From: FEN-1219 sp963817615
GTDB taxonomy: Bacteria; Pseudomonadota; Gammaproteobacteria; Steroidobacterales; Rariloculaceae
Assembly (NCBI GenBank): GCA_963817615.1
Contig: CAWFPH010000001.1
Location: forward strand, 62,001 to 126,000
Reading direction: 5' to 3'
Length of the DNA: 64,000 nucleotides
In this document: positions 19,647-27,963 of the stretch, one piece after another
Position numbering within the stretch: position 1 is the first letter of the stretch
Layout of the letters: the number at the start of each line of letters is the position of its first letter
The notes under the pieces: model-generated
Told to the model about the DNA's origin: nothing
Seen by the model: the letters and a program-made list of their open reading frames with translations, nothing else
Database searches by the model: none
Program-made: the position numbers and the translations under genes

Positions 19647-20916
19647 GCCGCAGCGGCCGCTGCGCCGCGCGAGCGCACGCTTCCCGGTCTGGTTCGCGGC
19701 CAGTGAAGCCGTACGGGCAGCGCTCGGATCGATTCGCGCGCATGCGTTCCGCAGCTTCCTGACCGCGCTCGGCATCGTGATCGGGGTGGCGTCGGTGATC
19801 GCGATGGTGTCGATCATCCAGGGCTTGAGCTTCACGATCGGCGAGCAGTTCCAAGGCCTCGGCAGCAACAGTGTCACCGTGCAGTCCTACACCGCGCTTG
19901 CGGATGCGCTGCAGGGCCGCCGCTCGCGGCTCACGCAGGAGGACTACGACCTCGTCCGCTATCGCGTCGGCGGCATCACCCAGATCACGCCGATCATGTT
20001 CTCGCAGACGGGCCAGGCGCAGATCCGCTACGGCTCGCAGACCGCCTCCGCACAGGTGCTCGGCACGACCTACACGTATCAATATGTCGGCCAATTCTTT
20101 TGCCAGCGGGGCCGGTTTCTATCCGACAGCGACGAGGACACGCGGCGCCGCGTGGCCGTGATCGGCACGCAGGTGCGCGAGGACCTGTCGCTGCCCGAGG
20201 ACCCGATCGGCGAGTACGTCCAGTTCCAGGGCGAGTGGCTCAAGGTCATCGGACTGCTCGAGGCGAAGGGCGAGATCTTGGGTCAGAGCCAGGACAACCG
20301 GGTACTGATTCCGTATTCGACGATGGCGAGTCTGCAGGGCGCGCAGCGCCGGCCCGATATCGCGATTCAGCTCACGATCGCCGACCTGGGCGACCTCGAG
20401 AACATTCGCCAGACGATCACTCGGCTGTTGCGGACGTCGCACCGACTCGCACGCGACGCCGAGGACGACTTCAGGATTCAGACGGCCGCGCAGCTGCAGG
20501 ACACTTTCAAGTCGATCCTCAACACCGTGACCGTGGTCATGGCCGGCATCGTGGGGATCTCGCTGCTCGTGGGCGGCATTGGGATCATGAACATCATGCT
20601 GGTCTCGGTGACAGAGCGTACGCGCGAGATCGGCATCTGCAAGGCGATCGGCGCGAAGCGTCACCACATTCTGCTGCAGTTCTTGCTCGAGGCGCTCGTG
20701 CTGTGCCTGCTCGGCGGGCTCGCCGGGCTCGCGATCGGCTATGCAGGCGGAGTGATCGCGGCGGGCCTCATTCCGAACTTCCCGTCCGCGCATACGCCGT
20801 GGTGGTCGGTCGCGCTCGCGCTCGGCTTCTCCGCTGCGGTCGGCGTGATCTTCGGGATACTGCCGGCCGCCAAGGCCGCGAACTTGGATCCGATCAGCTC
20901 GCTGCGGTACGAGTAG
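19615..20916 (+). CDS. MacB/FtsX-type ABC transporter permease
   Basis: A 433-residue permease starting at ATG 19615 inside the 3' end of the ATPase gene; the frame also has an ATG at 19594. There is an N-terminal helix (AFRSFLTALGIVIGVASVIAMVS). A MacB periplasmic core domain follows (about residues 60-290; SVTVQSY, VRYRVGGITQITPIM). The C-terminal three-helix FtsX domain contains VGGIGIMNIMLVSVTERTRE and IGICKAIGAKRHHIL. These are the mechanotransmission features of type VII ABC systems. It completes the Yip1-MacA-MacB operon. The export substrate (macrolide, peptide or lipoprotein) is not indicated. Confidence 0.93.
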   Translation: MRKSPSEPPTEPQRPLRRASARFPVWFAASEAVRAALGSIRAHAFRSFLTALGIVIGVASVIAMVSIIQGLSFTIGEQFQGLGSNSVTVQSYTALADALQGRRSRLTQEDYDLVRYRVGGITQITPIMFSQTGQAQIRYGSQTASAQVLGTTYTYQYVGQFFCQRGRFLSDSDEDTRRRVAVIGTQVREDLSLPEDPIGEYVQFQGEWLKVIGLLEAKGEILGQSQDNRVLIPYSTMASLQGAQRRPDIAIQLTIADLGDLENIRQTITRLLRTSHRLARDAEDDFRIQTAAQLQDTFKSILNTVTVVMAGIVGISLLVGGIGIMNIMLVSVTERTREIGICKAIGAKRHHILLQFLLEALVLCLLGGLAGLAIGYAGGVIAAGLIPNFPSAHTPWWSVALALGFSAAVGVIFGILPAAKAANLDPISSLRYE

Positions 20917-20973
20917 GCCCGGGGGGAACCCACGAGTGCTGTGCGATCGCTCGTGCCGGCTCCGTCGTTCGGG

Positions 20974-21600
20974 TCAGCGGATGTCGAGCTCATGCAGGCG
21001 TCCGATGCGGCCGCGCACGAACACGTTGAATGCCAGCGAGACCCGTTCTTCGGCGGAATCGTTCGGGTCGACCGAGTGCGACACGACGGACGGGAACAGA
21101 CAGATGTCGCCGGTCTTCGGCTTGTGTCCCCAGCTCTTGCAGTTGTATACGTTGAACGATTCCATGTCGAGGTCGAGGGCCGGGGGAAACGGCACCAGGC
21201 TGTGCACGTCGCGATGGAACACGATGTCGCCGCTTTTCTCGAGCGCCTTGAGATACAGAACGCCGGAGATCAGAGAGTTGTTGTGCATGTGCGCGCCCGC
21301 TTGATCGCCCCGGCCGTGCACGTTGACCCACGAGTTCGTGATATAGAACTCGATCTCCTTGCTCACCGCGAGGACCTCTCGCGTGTAGAAATCGAGCTCT
21401 TTCAGCACGATCGCTCGCGCCTGCTCGAACGCCGGGCGCTCGAGCACGTTCTTGTCGGTCGAGGTGAGGAAGTGAAAGGTCTCCCCCGTGGGCAGCCGGT
21501 TCGTGTACTCCAACGCGCGAATGTCGGGCTTCTCGAAATCCACGACATTGTTGATGTAAACGGGGGCGGAGAAAAGCGGGACTATCAGCGGCTTGTTCAT
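20974..21600 (-). CDS. 2OG-Fe(II) oxygenase family protein (PF13759/TIGR02466 type)
   Basis: A 208-residue protein starting at ATG 21600 (MNKPLIVPLFSAPVY), where the family usually begins. The double-stranded beta-helix core has SWVNVHGRGDQAGAHMHNNS leading into LISGVLYLKA, with candidate Fe ligands in the HMH region. A distal histidine lies in FPSVVSHSVDPN, and the arginine of ERVSLAFNVFVRG would hold 2-oxoglutarate. Members of this family have no assigned substrate. It lies downstream of the TonB-dependent receptor on the same strand but behind a strong terminator. Adjacency of such oxygenases with TonB receptors is common in related genera and may reflect a shared role in uptake. Confidence 0.82.
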   Translation of the reverse strand: MNKPLIVPLFSAPVYINNVVDFEKPDIRALEYTNRLPTGETFHFLTSTDKNVLERPAFEQARAIVLKELDFYTREVLAVSKEIEFYITNSWVNVHGRGDQAGAHMHNNSLISGVLYLKALEKSGDIVFHRDVHSLVPFPPALDLDMESFNVYNCKSWGHKPKTGDICLFPSVVSHSVDPNDSAEERVSLAFNVFVRGRIGRLHELDIR

Positions 21601-21761
21601 GGGCCTCGACTCGCGCTCGTGGCGACGCCCGGGGGACGATCGGCGGCCCCGAACGCGGGAGCCGAGCGAGCCCGAGGTCGAGCCAATTGTGCCACCGAAC
21701 GGCGCCGCCGCGAGCAACGAGTGCCCGAGTAGGAGCGCCGACTGGTCCATGCCGGACCCGC

Positions 21762-21790
21762 AAAAAAAAACGGCGGGCCGAGGCCCGCCG
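21762..21790 (-). terminator. Strong rho-independent terminator of the TonB receptor gene
   Basis: On the minus strand a 9-base-pair perfect stem (CGGCGGGCC / GGCCCGCCG, plus-strand 21771-21779 and 21782-21790) with a 2-base apex is followed by nine T residues (plus-strand A-run 21762-21770). It lies 25 bases after the receptor stop codon. This is the clearest intrinsic terminator in the window. Confidence 0.92.
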
Positions 21791-21814
21791 TCGAATCGCG
21801 TAAGACTCGAACGA

Positions 21815-24800
21815 TCAGAAGCTCGCCTTGATGCCCACGTAGGCACGGCGTCCGAGCACGTCGTAGTACCCGGGCTGCGTCGTATAGCTCGCAGTGTCGC
21901 CCGGCCGAGCGCCGTAGATCAGCGGCTGCTCGTTCGTCAGGTTGTCGATGCCCCCGCGCAGGCTCAACTTCTCGTTGATCTCGTGACCGGCGAAGAAGTT
22001 GAACGTGTGATACGAGTCGGAGCCCTGAATGTTGGTGTCCGGCGTGCGAGCGGCGGCCTGGTTCTTGATGCTCGGGAGGTACCGGAACTGCATGCCGATA
22101 TTCGACTTGCCCCAGTTGTACCCGAGCGTGCTCGTGAGCTTGTAGTCGAACTGACCGCCGCGATCGAACGTGCCCTTCACGTTGATGATCGCGCCGCCGG
22201 CGACGTCCTGGACGTCGTACTTGTCCAAGTACGTGACGTTGTTGTTCACGAAGAACTGACCCTTGCCCATGTCGTGCCGCCAGTTGGCCGCGATGTCGAT
22301 GCCGGACGTGTGCAGCACGCCCGAGTTCTTGAACGGCGCATCGACCTGCGCGCGCTCGCCCGTCGTCGGGTTGCGGCCGATCAGGCGGCAGTACCCACCC
22401 GGATCGTCGATCGAGTACGTCGGGTTGCTGCCGTCCGCGTTGAAGCACTTCGAGTAGACGAACAGCGAGTTCACGGGCGCGATCGCGTCGGCGATCTTGA
22501 TGTCGTATAGGTCGACCGACGCGGTCAGACCCTCGAGGTTGCCCGGGCCGGTGAACACGACGCCCAACGTCACCGTCTTCGCGACCTCGGGTCCGACGTC
22601 CGGATTGCCGCGTTGGATCTCGATCTCGAGCGGGAAGAACGGCGGGCTCAAGCGCGCGAAGGTGTCGGCCGACGGTGTGCCCGCCACGCCGAACCGCGAG
22701 GTCGTGTTGCCGATGATGGCTTGGCAGAGCTGCTGCACCTTCAGCCGATCCGGGTTGCCCGCGACGTTGCCCCAAGTAGCGGTGGTCGTGTACGAGCACG
22801 GGTCGCTCGGCGCAAACGGCACGACGGCAAGCGTCTGGCCCTGGAACAGCTCCGCAACGTTCGGCGCGCGCGTGGCCTGCTGGTAGCCGCCGCGCAAACG
22901 CACTTTGTCGGTCGCCGACCAGTCGAACAGAGTCTTGTACGTGCCGACGCTGCCGGCCTTCGTGTCGTAATCCGAATAGCGGTAGCCGAGCTCGAGGTTC
23001 AACCGTTTCGCGACCGGCACGAGCAGCTCGCCATACAGCTCCGAAACCTCCGTCGAACCCTGCGTGATGTTCGACGCGAACAGGCCGACCGGGTTGTCCG
23101 TGATGTTCTGGTCGTCGTTGATCGGCTGGTACAGGAACGTGTTCTTGCGATTGCTGACGCCCGCCGAGAACCGCAGCTCACCCGCCTTCATGTCGACGAG
23201 CTTGCCCTGCAGGTACGCTTCGACGACGTTCTGCGTGAGCGTCGTCTGGGCGATCGAGTTCGGCTCGATCGAGTTCAGGCAGTCCTGCGACGGCGGCGTC
23301 GCGGGATAGAAGATCGGCAAGCCGGTCGTGCAGCTCTGGTTGTAGAACCGCGCGGCCGGGAACGTGCCTTGGCCCCAGTTCGGCTGCGCGACCAGCGCCT
23401 GATAGCGCTGCAGCGACGGCGTGTTCAGGTTGCGGTTGTTGACGTTCGTCTTACCGCTCGAGACGTACGCCTCCCAGGTCCAGTCGCGGTTCTCGAAGTC
23501 GCCCTGCACGCCGGCCATGATCTGGTAGACGTCCGTGGTCGAGATCGGGTCGTTCGGTCCCTGGAAGTCGAGGCCGCGGTGCAGCGTCCAGGGTTGGGTG
23601 GGATCCGTGCGCGAATCGAGCAGCGTCTGCAGCGCGGCCGGGATCGTGCGATTGTGATCGTTCGGGATCGGCGCCGACCAGACCGTGATCGCGGGCGGGT
23701 AGCCGCCGCGCGTCTCGACCTGCACGTTCGCATAGTTCAACTGCGCGAACGCGGTCATATGATCGGTCATCTCGTGCGTGGCGCGGCCGAACGCGGACCG
23801 GCGGGTCAGCGGCGTCGACGCAAATCCGTCCATGAACACCGTGCCGAGGTCGCCGTTCGGGATGATCTTGAGGCCCGAGTAGCCGTCGATCCGCAGGCTC
23901 CTGTCGCCGAGCGGGCCGTTGTAGCCGCGCGCGCCGGCGATCACGAACGGCGAGCCGTCCGGATTGAAGTAGATCTCCTGGTTCGTCTTGACAGTGCCCG
24001 GCGTATACGGGGTGCCCTTGCTGTCGACCGTGTTCGCGAACAGCTGGTCGATGACCGCCTGCGACGCGGGATTGGTGCCCGATTGTGCGATGCCGGCCAT
24101 GTTCACGAAACCCGTGGTGGTGCTGCCCGGGTCGAACCAGCCGTTCATGTAGAAATCGCGATCGCGCTGATACACGGCTTCGCGCTTGTACCACTCGACG
24201 CCGAGCATCACGTTGCTCTTCCTGTCGCCCGAGTTCACGCCGAGCAACGTCGAGAAGCGGGTCTCTCGGCCGTCGCCTTCCGACGTCATGCCGGTCTGGA
24301 GGTCCGAGTCGACGCCTTCGAAGTCCTTCTTCAAGATGAAGTTCACGACGCCGGCGAGAGCGTCTGCGCCGTACACGGCCGATGCGCCGCCCGTGATGGT
24401 CTCGACGCGCTCGATGGCGGCCGACGGAATCGTGTTGACGTCGATGACGAGCGAGGCGTTTGCGGGCTGGGCGCGCCGGCCGTCGACGAGAACCAGCGTG
24501 CGGTTCGTGCCGATGCCGCGCAGATCGACGCTCGCAATGCCGAGCGATGCGGTCGCGCCGGTCTGGATACCCGAGGAGAACTGCGTTTGCGCCGGTACGA
24601 ACTGCGGCAGTTGGTTCAGCACGCTTTCGATGCTGATCGTGCTCGAGTTCTCGAGCCGCTGACTGTCGACGGTCACGATCGGGCTCGGTGCCTGGAAGTC
24701 ACGGCGGACGATGCGCGAGCCCGTGACGATAACTTCCTCGGGCTGCTGATCCTGCGCCTGCGCAGCGGTCGAGCCCAGTGCCGCCGAGATGGCGGATGCG

Positions 24801-24847
24801 AGCAATGTCAGATTTTGACAATCCGCCGTCAACTTCAACTTCTTCAT
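21815..24847 (-). CDS. TonB-dependent receptor
   Basis: A 1010-residue outer-membrane receptor. ATG 24847 begins a signal peptide (MKKLKLTADCQNLTLLASA...AQAQ), followed by EEVIVTGSRIVRRDFQAPSP, the usual start of the plug in CirA/Oar-like receptors. The plug contains SIESVLNQLPQF, RTLVLVDGRRAQPAN and ERVETITGGASAVYGADALAGVVNFILK. The rest is a large beta-barrel ending YVGIKASF, with the C-terminal Phe needed for insertion. Length and plug motifs resemble the expanded receptor families of polymer- and steroid-degrading gammaproteobacteria. The ligand is unknown. The gene is monocistronic by its terminator, and its leader contains a perfect 8-bp hairpin at 24893-24912. Confidence 0.95.
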   Translation of the reverse strand: MKKLKLTADCQNLTLLASAISAALGSTAAQAQDQQPEEVIVTGSRIVRRDFQAPSPIVTVDSQRLENSSTISIESVLNQLPQFVPAQTQFSSGIQTGATASLGIASVDLRGIGTNRTLVLVDGRRAQPANASLVIDVNTIPSAAIERVETITGGASAVYGADALAGVVNFILKKDFEGVDSDLQTGMTSEGDGRETRFSTLLGVNSGDRKSNVMLGVEWYKREAVYQRDRDFYMNGWFDPGSTTTGFVNMAGIAQSGTNPASQAVIDQLFANTVDSKGTPYTPGTVKTNQEIYFNPDGSPFVIAGARGYNGPLGDRSLRIDGYSGLKIIPNGDLGTVFMDGFASTPLTRRSAFGRATHEMTDHMTAFAQLNYANVQVETRGGYPPAITVWSAPIPNDHNRTIPAALQTLLDSRTDPTQPWTLHRGLDFQGPNDPISTTDVYQIMAGVQGDFENRDWTWEAYVSSGKTNVNNRNLNTPSLQRYQALVAQPNWGQGTFPAARFYNQSCTTGLPIFYPATPPSQDCLNSIEPNSIAQTTLTQNVVEAYLQGKLVDMKAGELRFSAGVSNRKNTFLYQPINDDQNITDNPVGLFASNITQGSTEVSELYGELLVPVAKRLNLELGYRYSDYDTKAGSVGTYKTLFDWSATDKVRLRGGYQQATRAPNVAELFQGQTLAVVPFAPSDPCSYTTTATWGNVAGNPDRLKVQQLCQAIIGNTTSRFGVAGTPSADTFARLSPPFFPLEIEIQRGNPDVGPEVAKTVTLGVVFTGPGNLEGLTASVDLYDIKIADAIAPVNSLFVYSKCFNADGSNPTYSIDDPGGYCRLIGRNPTTGERAQVDAPFKNSGVLHTSGIDIAANWRHDMGKGQFFVNNNVTYLDKYDVQDVAGGAIINVKGTFDRGGQFDYKLTSTLGYNWGKSNIGMQFRYLPSIKNQAAARTPDTNIQGSDSYHTFNFFAGHEINEKLSLRGGIDNLTNEQPLIYGARPGDTASYTTQPGYYDVLGRRAYVGIKASF

Positions 24848-25202
24848 TAGATTGATACCCCCGAATGGTAGCTGTACGACGCAACCACAAAACGCTTGCC
24901 TGGCGGCAAGCGCGTGTTGCAAAAAAGCTCCGTAATTACGCCCCTCCAGCGGACCGCGGACTCCGCGATTCGCAGTGCGGCCAGTTTGCACGACAGAGGA
25001 CCGACTATCCAGGGCACGTCGGATGGGGGTGTCAAAACTACCAAGTATCGTCGCCGCAACGACGCACGCACGGTCGGGACGACGACGGCGCGATTCTGCC
25101 CGCGTTCGCGGGACGCGTGCTTGGCTCGAAGCGCGACCGGGAAATCTCCGACTCGCCGTCTGACGCCGTGAAGAGATCGTCTTCGGCAAGGAGTCAACGG
25201 CA
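24848..25202. other. Divergent intergenic region between TonB receptor and DUF4266 gene
   Basis: A 355-base spacer that must contain promoters for both directions. The only structure I see is the 8-bp hairpin near the receptor start (listed separately). The short open frames here have no recognisable domains. GGAGTC at about 25189-25194 is a candidate ribosome-binding site for the DUF4266 gene. Confidence 0.5.
24893..24912 (-). promoter_or_regulatory. Perfect stem-loop in the TonB receptor leader
   Basis: CGCTTGCC at 24893-24900 and GGCAAGCG at 24905-24912 form an 8-bp perfect stem with a 4-base loop. The structure is 46-65 bases upstream of the receptor ATG and is preceded on the minus strand by a short T-run. 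It could be a 5' UTR structure or a protein-binding dyad. No known riboswitch consensus was recognised. Confidence 0.45.
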
Positions 25203-25433
25203 ATGAACGCCAAAAAGATGTCCCTGATCGTTTGGACGCTCGCGGGCGCCGCGGCGGCCGCGACGGCCGGCTGCGCCAATGTCGCACCGTGGGACCGCGA
25301 CGTCCTCGCGCGCGACTCGATGCAGATCGTGAGCGATCCCGTCGATGCGTCGATCGACGAGCACATCTATTTCAGCAAGGAGGCCTCGAGCGGCGGTCAA
25401 GGCTTCGGCGGCGGTGGCTGCGGATGCAACTGA
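25203..25433 (+). CDS. DUF4266 family small lipoprotein
   Basis: A 76-residue protein. The N-terminal signal ends in a lipobox-like AATAGC, giving a predicted mature lipoprotein that begins CANVAPWDRDVLARDSMQI. The tail SSGGQGFGGGGCGCN is glycine-rich and ends in two cysteines, a hallmark of DUF4266. The function is unknown. The following DUF3570 gene starts inside its last codons (ATG 25424), so the two are translationally coupled. In other bacteria this pair often travels with ApbE (FAD:protein FMN transferase) and a thioredoxin-like gene, neither of which is seen here. Confidence 0.87.
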   Translation: MNAKKMSLIVWTLAGAAAAATAGCANVAPWDRDVLARDSMQIVSDPVDASIDEHIYFSKEASSGGQGFGGGGCGCN

Positions 25434-26794
25434 AACGTAAGAAGCGCGGCGCAGGGGTCGAGGACATCGGCGTATCGCTCGCCGCAGCAACGTCGGTGCT
25501 GCTCGGCACGGCGGCGGCCGGCGGTGTCGAGGCGCAGGAAATCGGGCAATGGCAAGTCGACACGGCGGGCCTGTACTACGGCGAGACCGATCGCGTCCAG
25601 GACCTGAGCGTGAGCGTGCTGGCACGCACGCAGCCTTTCGAGGACAAGTATCTGAATCTCGCGTTTACGTTCGATACCCTGACCGGAGCTTCACCGAACG
25701 GCGCTGCGCCGAGCGCGTCCGCGCAACGCTTCGCCCGGCCCATCACGCTGACGCGCACCTCGGGCGGCAGCGTTACGAGCGGCGGCGGTATGTTCATCGT
25801 GCCGGCCGGAGAATTGCCGCTCGACTCGAGCTTCAAGGACACCCGCTACGCGGGCAGCGCGCATTGGCAGCAACCGCTCGGACGCCTCGCCACTCTCGAC
25901 TTCGGCGGCAGCCTTTCGATCGAGCACGACTATCGACACCTCGGCCTCGACACGCAGTTCGCCCGCGATTTCAACAATCGCAACACCACGCTGTCGGCCG
26001 GCGTTGAATGGTCGGACGATACGGTGGAGCCGATCGGCGGAAGCCCGACGCCGTTCTCCGTACTGCGCGTGGCGACGGTGCCGGGCATTGGTCAAGCCGC
26101 GGAGGATGAGCAGGGACCGGCGAGCCAAGCCAAGCACGTGCAGGACTTCTTGCTCGGCATCACGCAGGTCTTGAGTCGGCGCACGATCGTTCAAGTCAAC
26201 TACTCGCTCGACCGGTCGGACGGTTATCTCACGGATCCGTACAAGGTACTGTCGGTCGTCGATCCGTCGAGCGGCGATCTCGTCGCGGGACCCGACGCAG
26301 GCTATGGTTTGTATCTATATGAGAATCGCCCCGCCACGCGCGACAAGCGCAGCTTGTTCGGGGTCTTGAAGCACGATTTCGGCGGTAACGTGCTCGACGC
26401 CTCGTATCGAGCGATGACCGACGACTGGGGCGTCGGATCGCGGACGTTCGATCTGCACTACCGCTGGGGCCTCGACGGCGATCGATTCCTGCAGCCGCAC
26501 TTGCGCTTCTATTCTCAGACGGCCGCGGATTTCTATCACACCGTCCTGCTCGACGGGCAGCCGATGCCCGAGTACGCGACGGCCGACTATCGGCTCGGCA
26601 AGTTCGATGCAGTGACCGTGGGTCTGAAGTTCGGCAGCAAGACGCGCACCGGTCAGTTCGGTGCCCGCATCGAGCTCTACAAGCAGACGGCGAAGCCGAG
26701 CGCCGACTCGCTCGTCGGCTCGTTGCGGGGCGTGAATCTCACACCCGACCTCACGGCGGTGATCGCGGAGCTGAGCTACAAGTTCGGCTGGTGA
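25424..26794 (+). CDS. DUF3570 family outer-membrane-like protein
   Basis: A 456-residue protein starting at ATG 25424 and overlapping the DUF4266 gene by 10 bases. After a short leader with AAATSVLLGTAAAGGVEAQ, the sequence is mostly alternating hydrophobic/polar strands (QWQVDTAGLYYGETDRVQDL and others) ending AELSYKFGW, in keeping with a beta-barrel. FTFDTLTGASPNGAAPS is the conserved DUF3570 signature. The role is unknown; with DUF4266 it may form an envelope redox or flavin-related unit, as inferred from synteny elsewhere. It is convergent with the topoisomerase gene. Confidence 0.86.
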   Translation: MQLKRKKRGAGVEDIGVSLAAATSVLLGTAAAGGVEAQEIGQWQVDTAGLYYGETDRVQDLSVSVLARTQPFEDKYLNLAFTFDTLTGASPNGAAPSASAQRFARPITLTRTSGGSVTSGGGMFIVPAGELPLDSSFKDTRYAGSAHWQQPLGRLATLDFGGSLSIEHDYRHLGLDTQFARDFNNRNTTLSAGVEWSDDTVEPIGGSPTPFSVLRVATVPGIGQAAEDEQGPASQAKHVQDFLLGITQVLSRRTIVQVNYSLDRSDGYLTDPYKVLSVVDPSSGDLVAGPDAGYGLYLYENRPATRDKRSLFGVLKHDFGGNVLDASYRAMTDDWGVGSRTFDLHYRWGLDGDRFLQPHLRFYSQTAADFYHTVLLDGQPMPEYATADYRLGKFDAVTVGLKFGSKTRTGQFGARIELYKQTAKPSADSLVGSLRGVNLTPDLTAVIAELSYKFGW

Positions 26795-26855
26795 CGGCCG
26801 CCATTCAGAGCGAAGGAGTAGCCGAGCTTGGGCTTCCTATCGGCCTTGCCTGTAG

Positions 26856-27863
26856 TCATCGAGATTCCAGAAAGCGCGCGAGTGCGCTCTCCGGGACGCT
26901 GAGGCCGCGAACGACGCGGCGCGACCCGAGCTTGGCCAGCTTGCCGGCCGCGAAAGCCTCGATCACGCGCGGATGGACGTAGTAGCGCTTGCAAACCGCG
27001 AGCGTGTTGCCGAGCACGCGCGCAGTGTTGCGCGTGACTTCGTTGACGATGCGGGCCGTCTCGGCCTCGGACGATGCCGGCTCGCGCGCTGCGAGCTCGG
27101 CGAAGGTGACGACGCTGCCGGTCCACGTCCGAAAATCCTTGGCCGTGAATCGCTGCCCGGTGAGCTCCTCGAGCAGCGCGTTGATGTCCCCGGACGTGAT
27201 GGGTTGAGGCTCGCCGGCGGCGTCGATGTAGCGAAACAGCCTCTGCCCCGGAAGCTCGTGGCAGCGCCGCAGCGCGCGGGCTGCCCTGGCATCGGAGATC
27301 GCGAGCTCGTATTCCACGCCGCCCTTGCCGATGAAGTTAAACCGCAGCTCGTCGCCCGCGATCGCGACGTTGCGTTTGCGCAGCGTCGTCAGTCCGCGGC
27401 TGCCGTTCAGGCGCTCGTATTCCTCGTTGCCGACCCGGATCATTCCGCTGTCGAGCAGACGCAGCGCAAGCGCGAGCACGCGTTCCTTGTCGAGCGCGGG
27501 CCGGCGCAGCGCCGAATCGACGAAGCCTCTGATCGAAGGCAACGCGCGGGCGAATTCGACGAGGCGCGCGTAATTGGCTCGGCGGCGGCGCAGGGACCAT
27601 GTCGGGTGATACCGGTACTGCTTGCGGTCGCGTCGATCGCGGCCTGTCGCCTGGAGGTGCGCATGCACGGACGGCGCGATCCAGACGCTGGTCCAGGCAG
27701 GCGGAATGGCGATGGCGGCGATACGCGCCATCGTGAAACGGTCCCTTACGGGACGGCCCTCGGCCGTGAAGTACGCGAATCCGCGACCGTTCCGGCGCCG
27801 CTCCAGTCCGGCGTCGGTCGGATCTACGAATTCGATATGCTCGGGCCACTCGAACGATGCCAT
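26856..27863 (-). CDS. DNA topoisomerase IB
   Basis: About 335 residues, the bacterial/poxvirus-like type IB enzyme that relaxes supercoils through a 3'-phosphotyrosine. AIPPAWTSVWIAPSVHAHLQ is followed by ATGRDRRDRKQYRYHPTW, a family hallmark. The catalytic region has RVGNEEYERLNGSRGLTTLR, FNFIGKGGVEYEL and FTAKDFRTWTGSVV. The nucleophilic Tyr lies in KRYYVHPRVIEAF near residue 293. I place the start at ATG 27863 (MASFEWPEHIEF); the frame continues to 27989, which would overlap the divergent gene's promoter. It is divergent from the AsmA-like gene, 100 bases away. Confidence 0.92.
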   Translation of the reverse strand: MASFEWPEHIEFVDPTDAGLERRRNGRGFAYFTAEGRPVRDRFTMARIAAIAIPPAWTSVWIAPSVHAHLQATGRDRRDRKQYRYHPTWSLRRRRANYARLVEFARALPSIRGFVDSALRRPALDKERVLALALRLLDSGMIRVGNEEYERLNGSRGLTTLRKRNVAIAGDELRFNFIGKGGVEYELAISDARAARALRRCHELPGQRLFRYIDAAGEPQPITSGDINALLEELTGQRFTAKDFRTWTGSVVTFAELAAREPASSEAETARIVNEVTRNTARVLGNTLAVCKRYYVHPRVIEAFAAGKLAKLGSRRVVRGLSVPESALARFLESR

Positions 27864-27963
27864 CCAAAAGTCACTGCGCCGCTCGACATTGCGAGTCGCG
27901 CCAAGTCGCTCCAAGAACTGTGCCAAAGCGGTTTCATGGCACGACCGTTGCACCGCGCCCGGT

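Noticed and set aside
20936..20963. CACGAG...CTCGTG inverted repeat as a terminator between convergent genes
   Set aside because: Only six base pairs with a long loop and no T-tract; too weak to call.
22613..24850. Very long plus-strand open frame opposite the TonB receptor
   Set aside because: Antisense shadow with Arg/Val-rich, domain-free product; the minus strand carries an unmistakable receptor and terminator.
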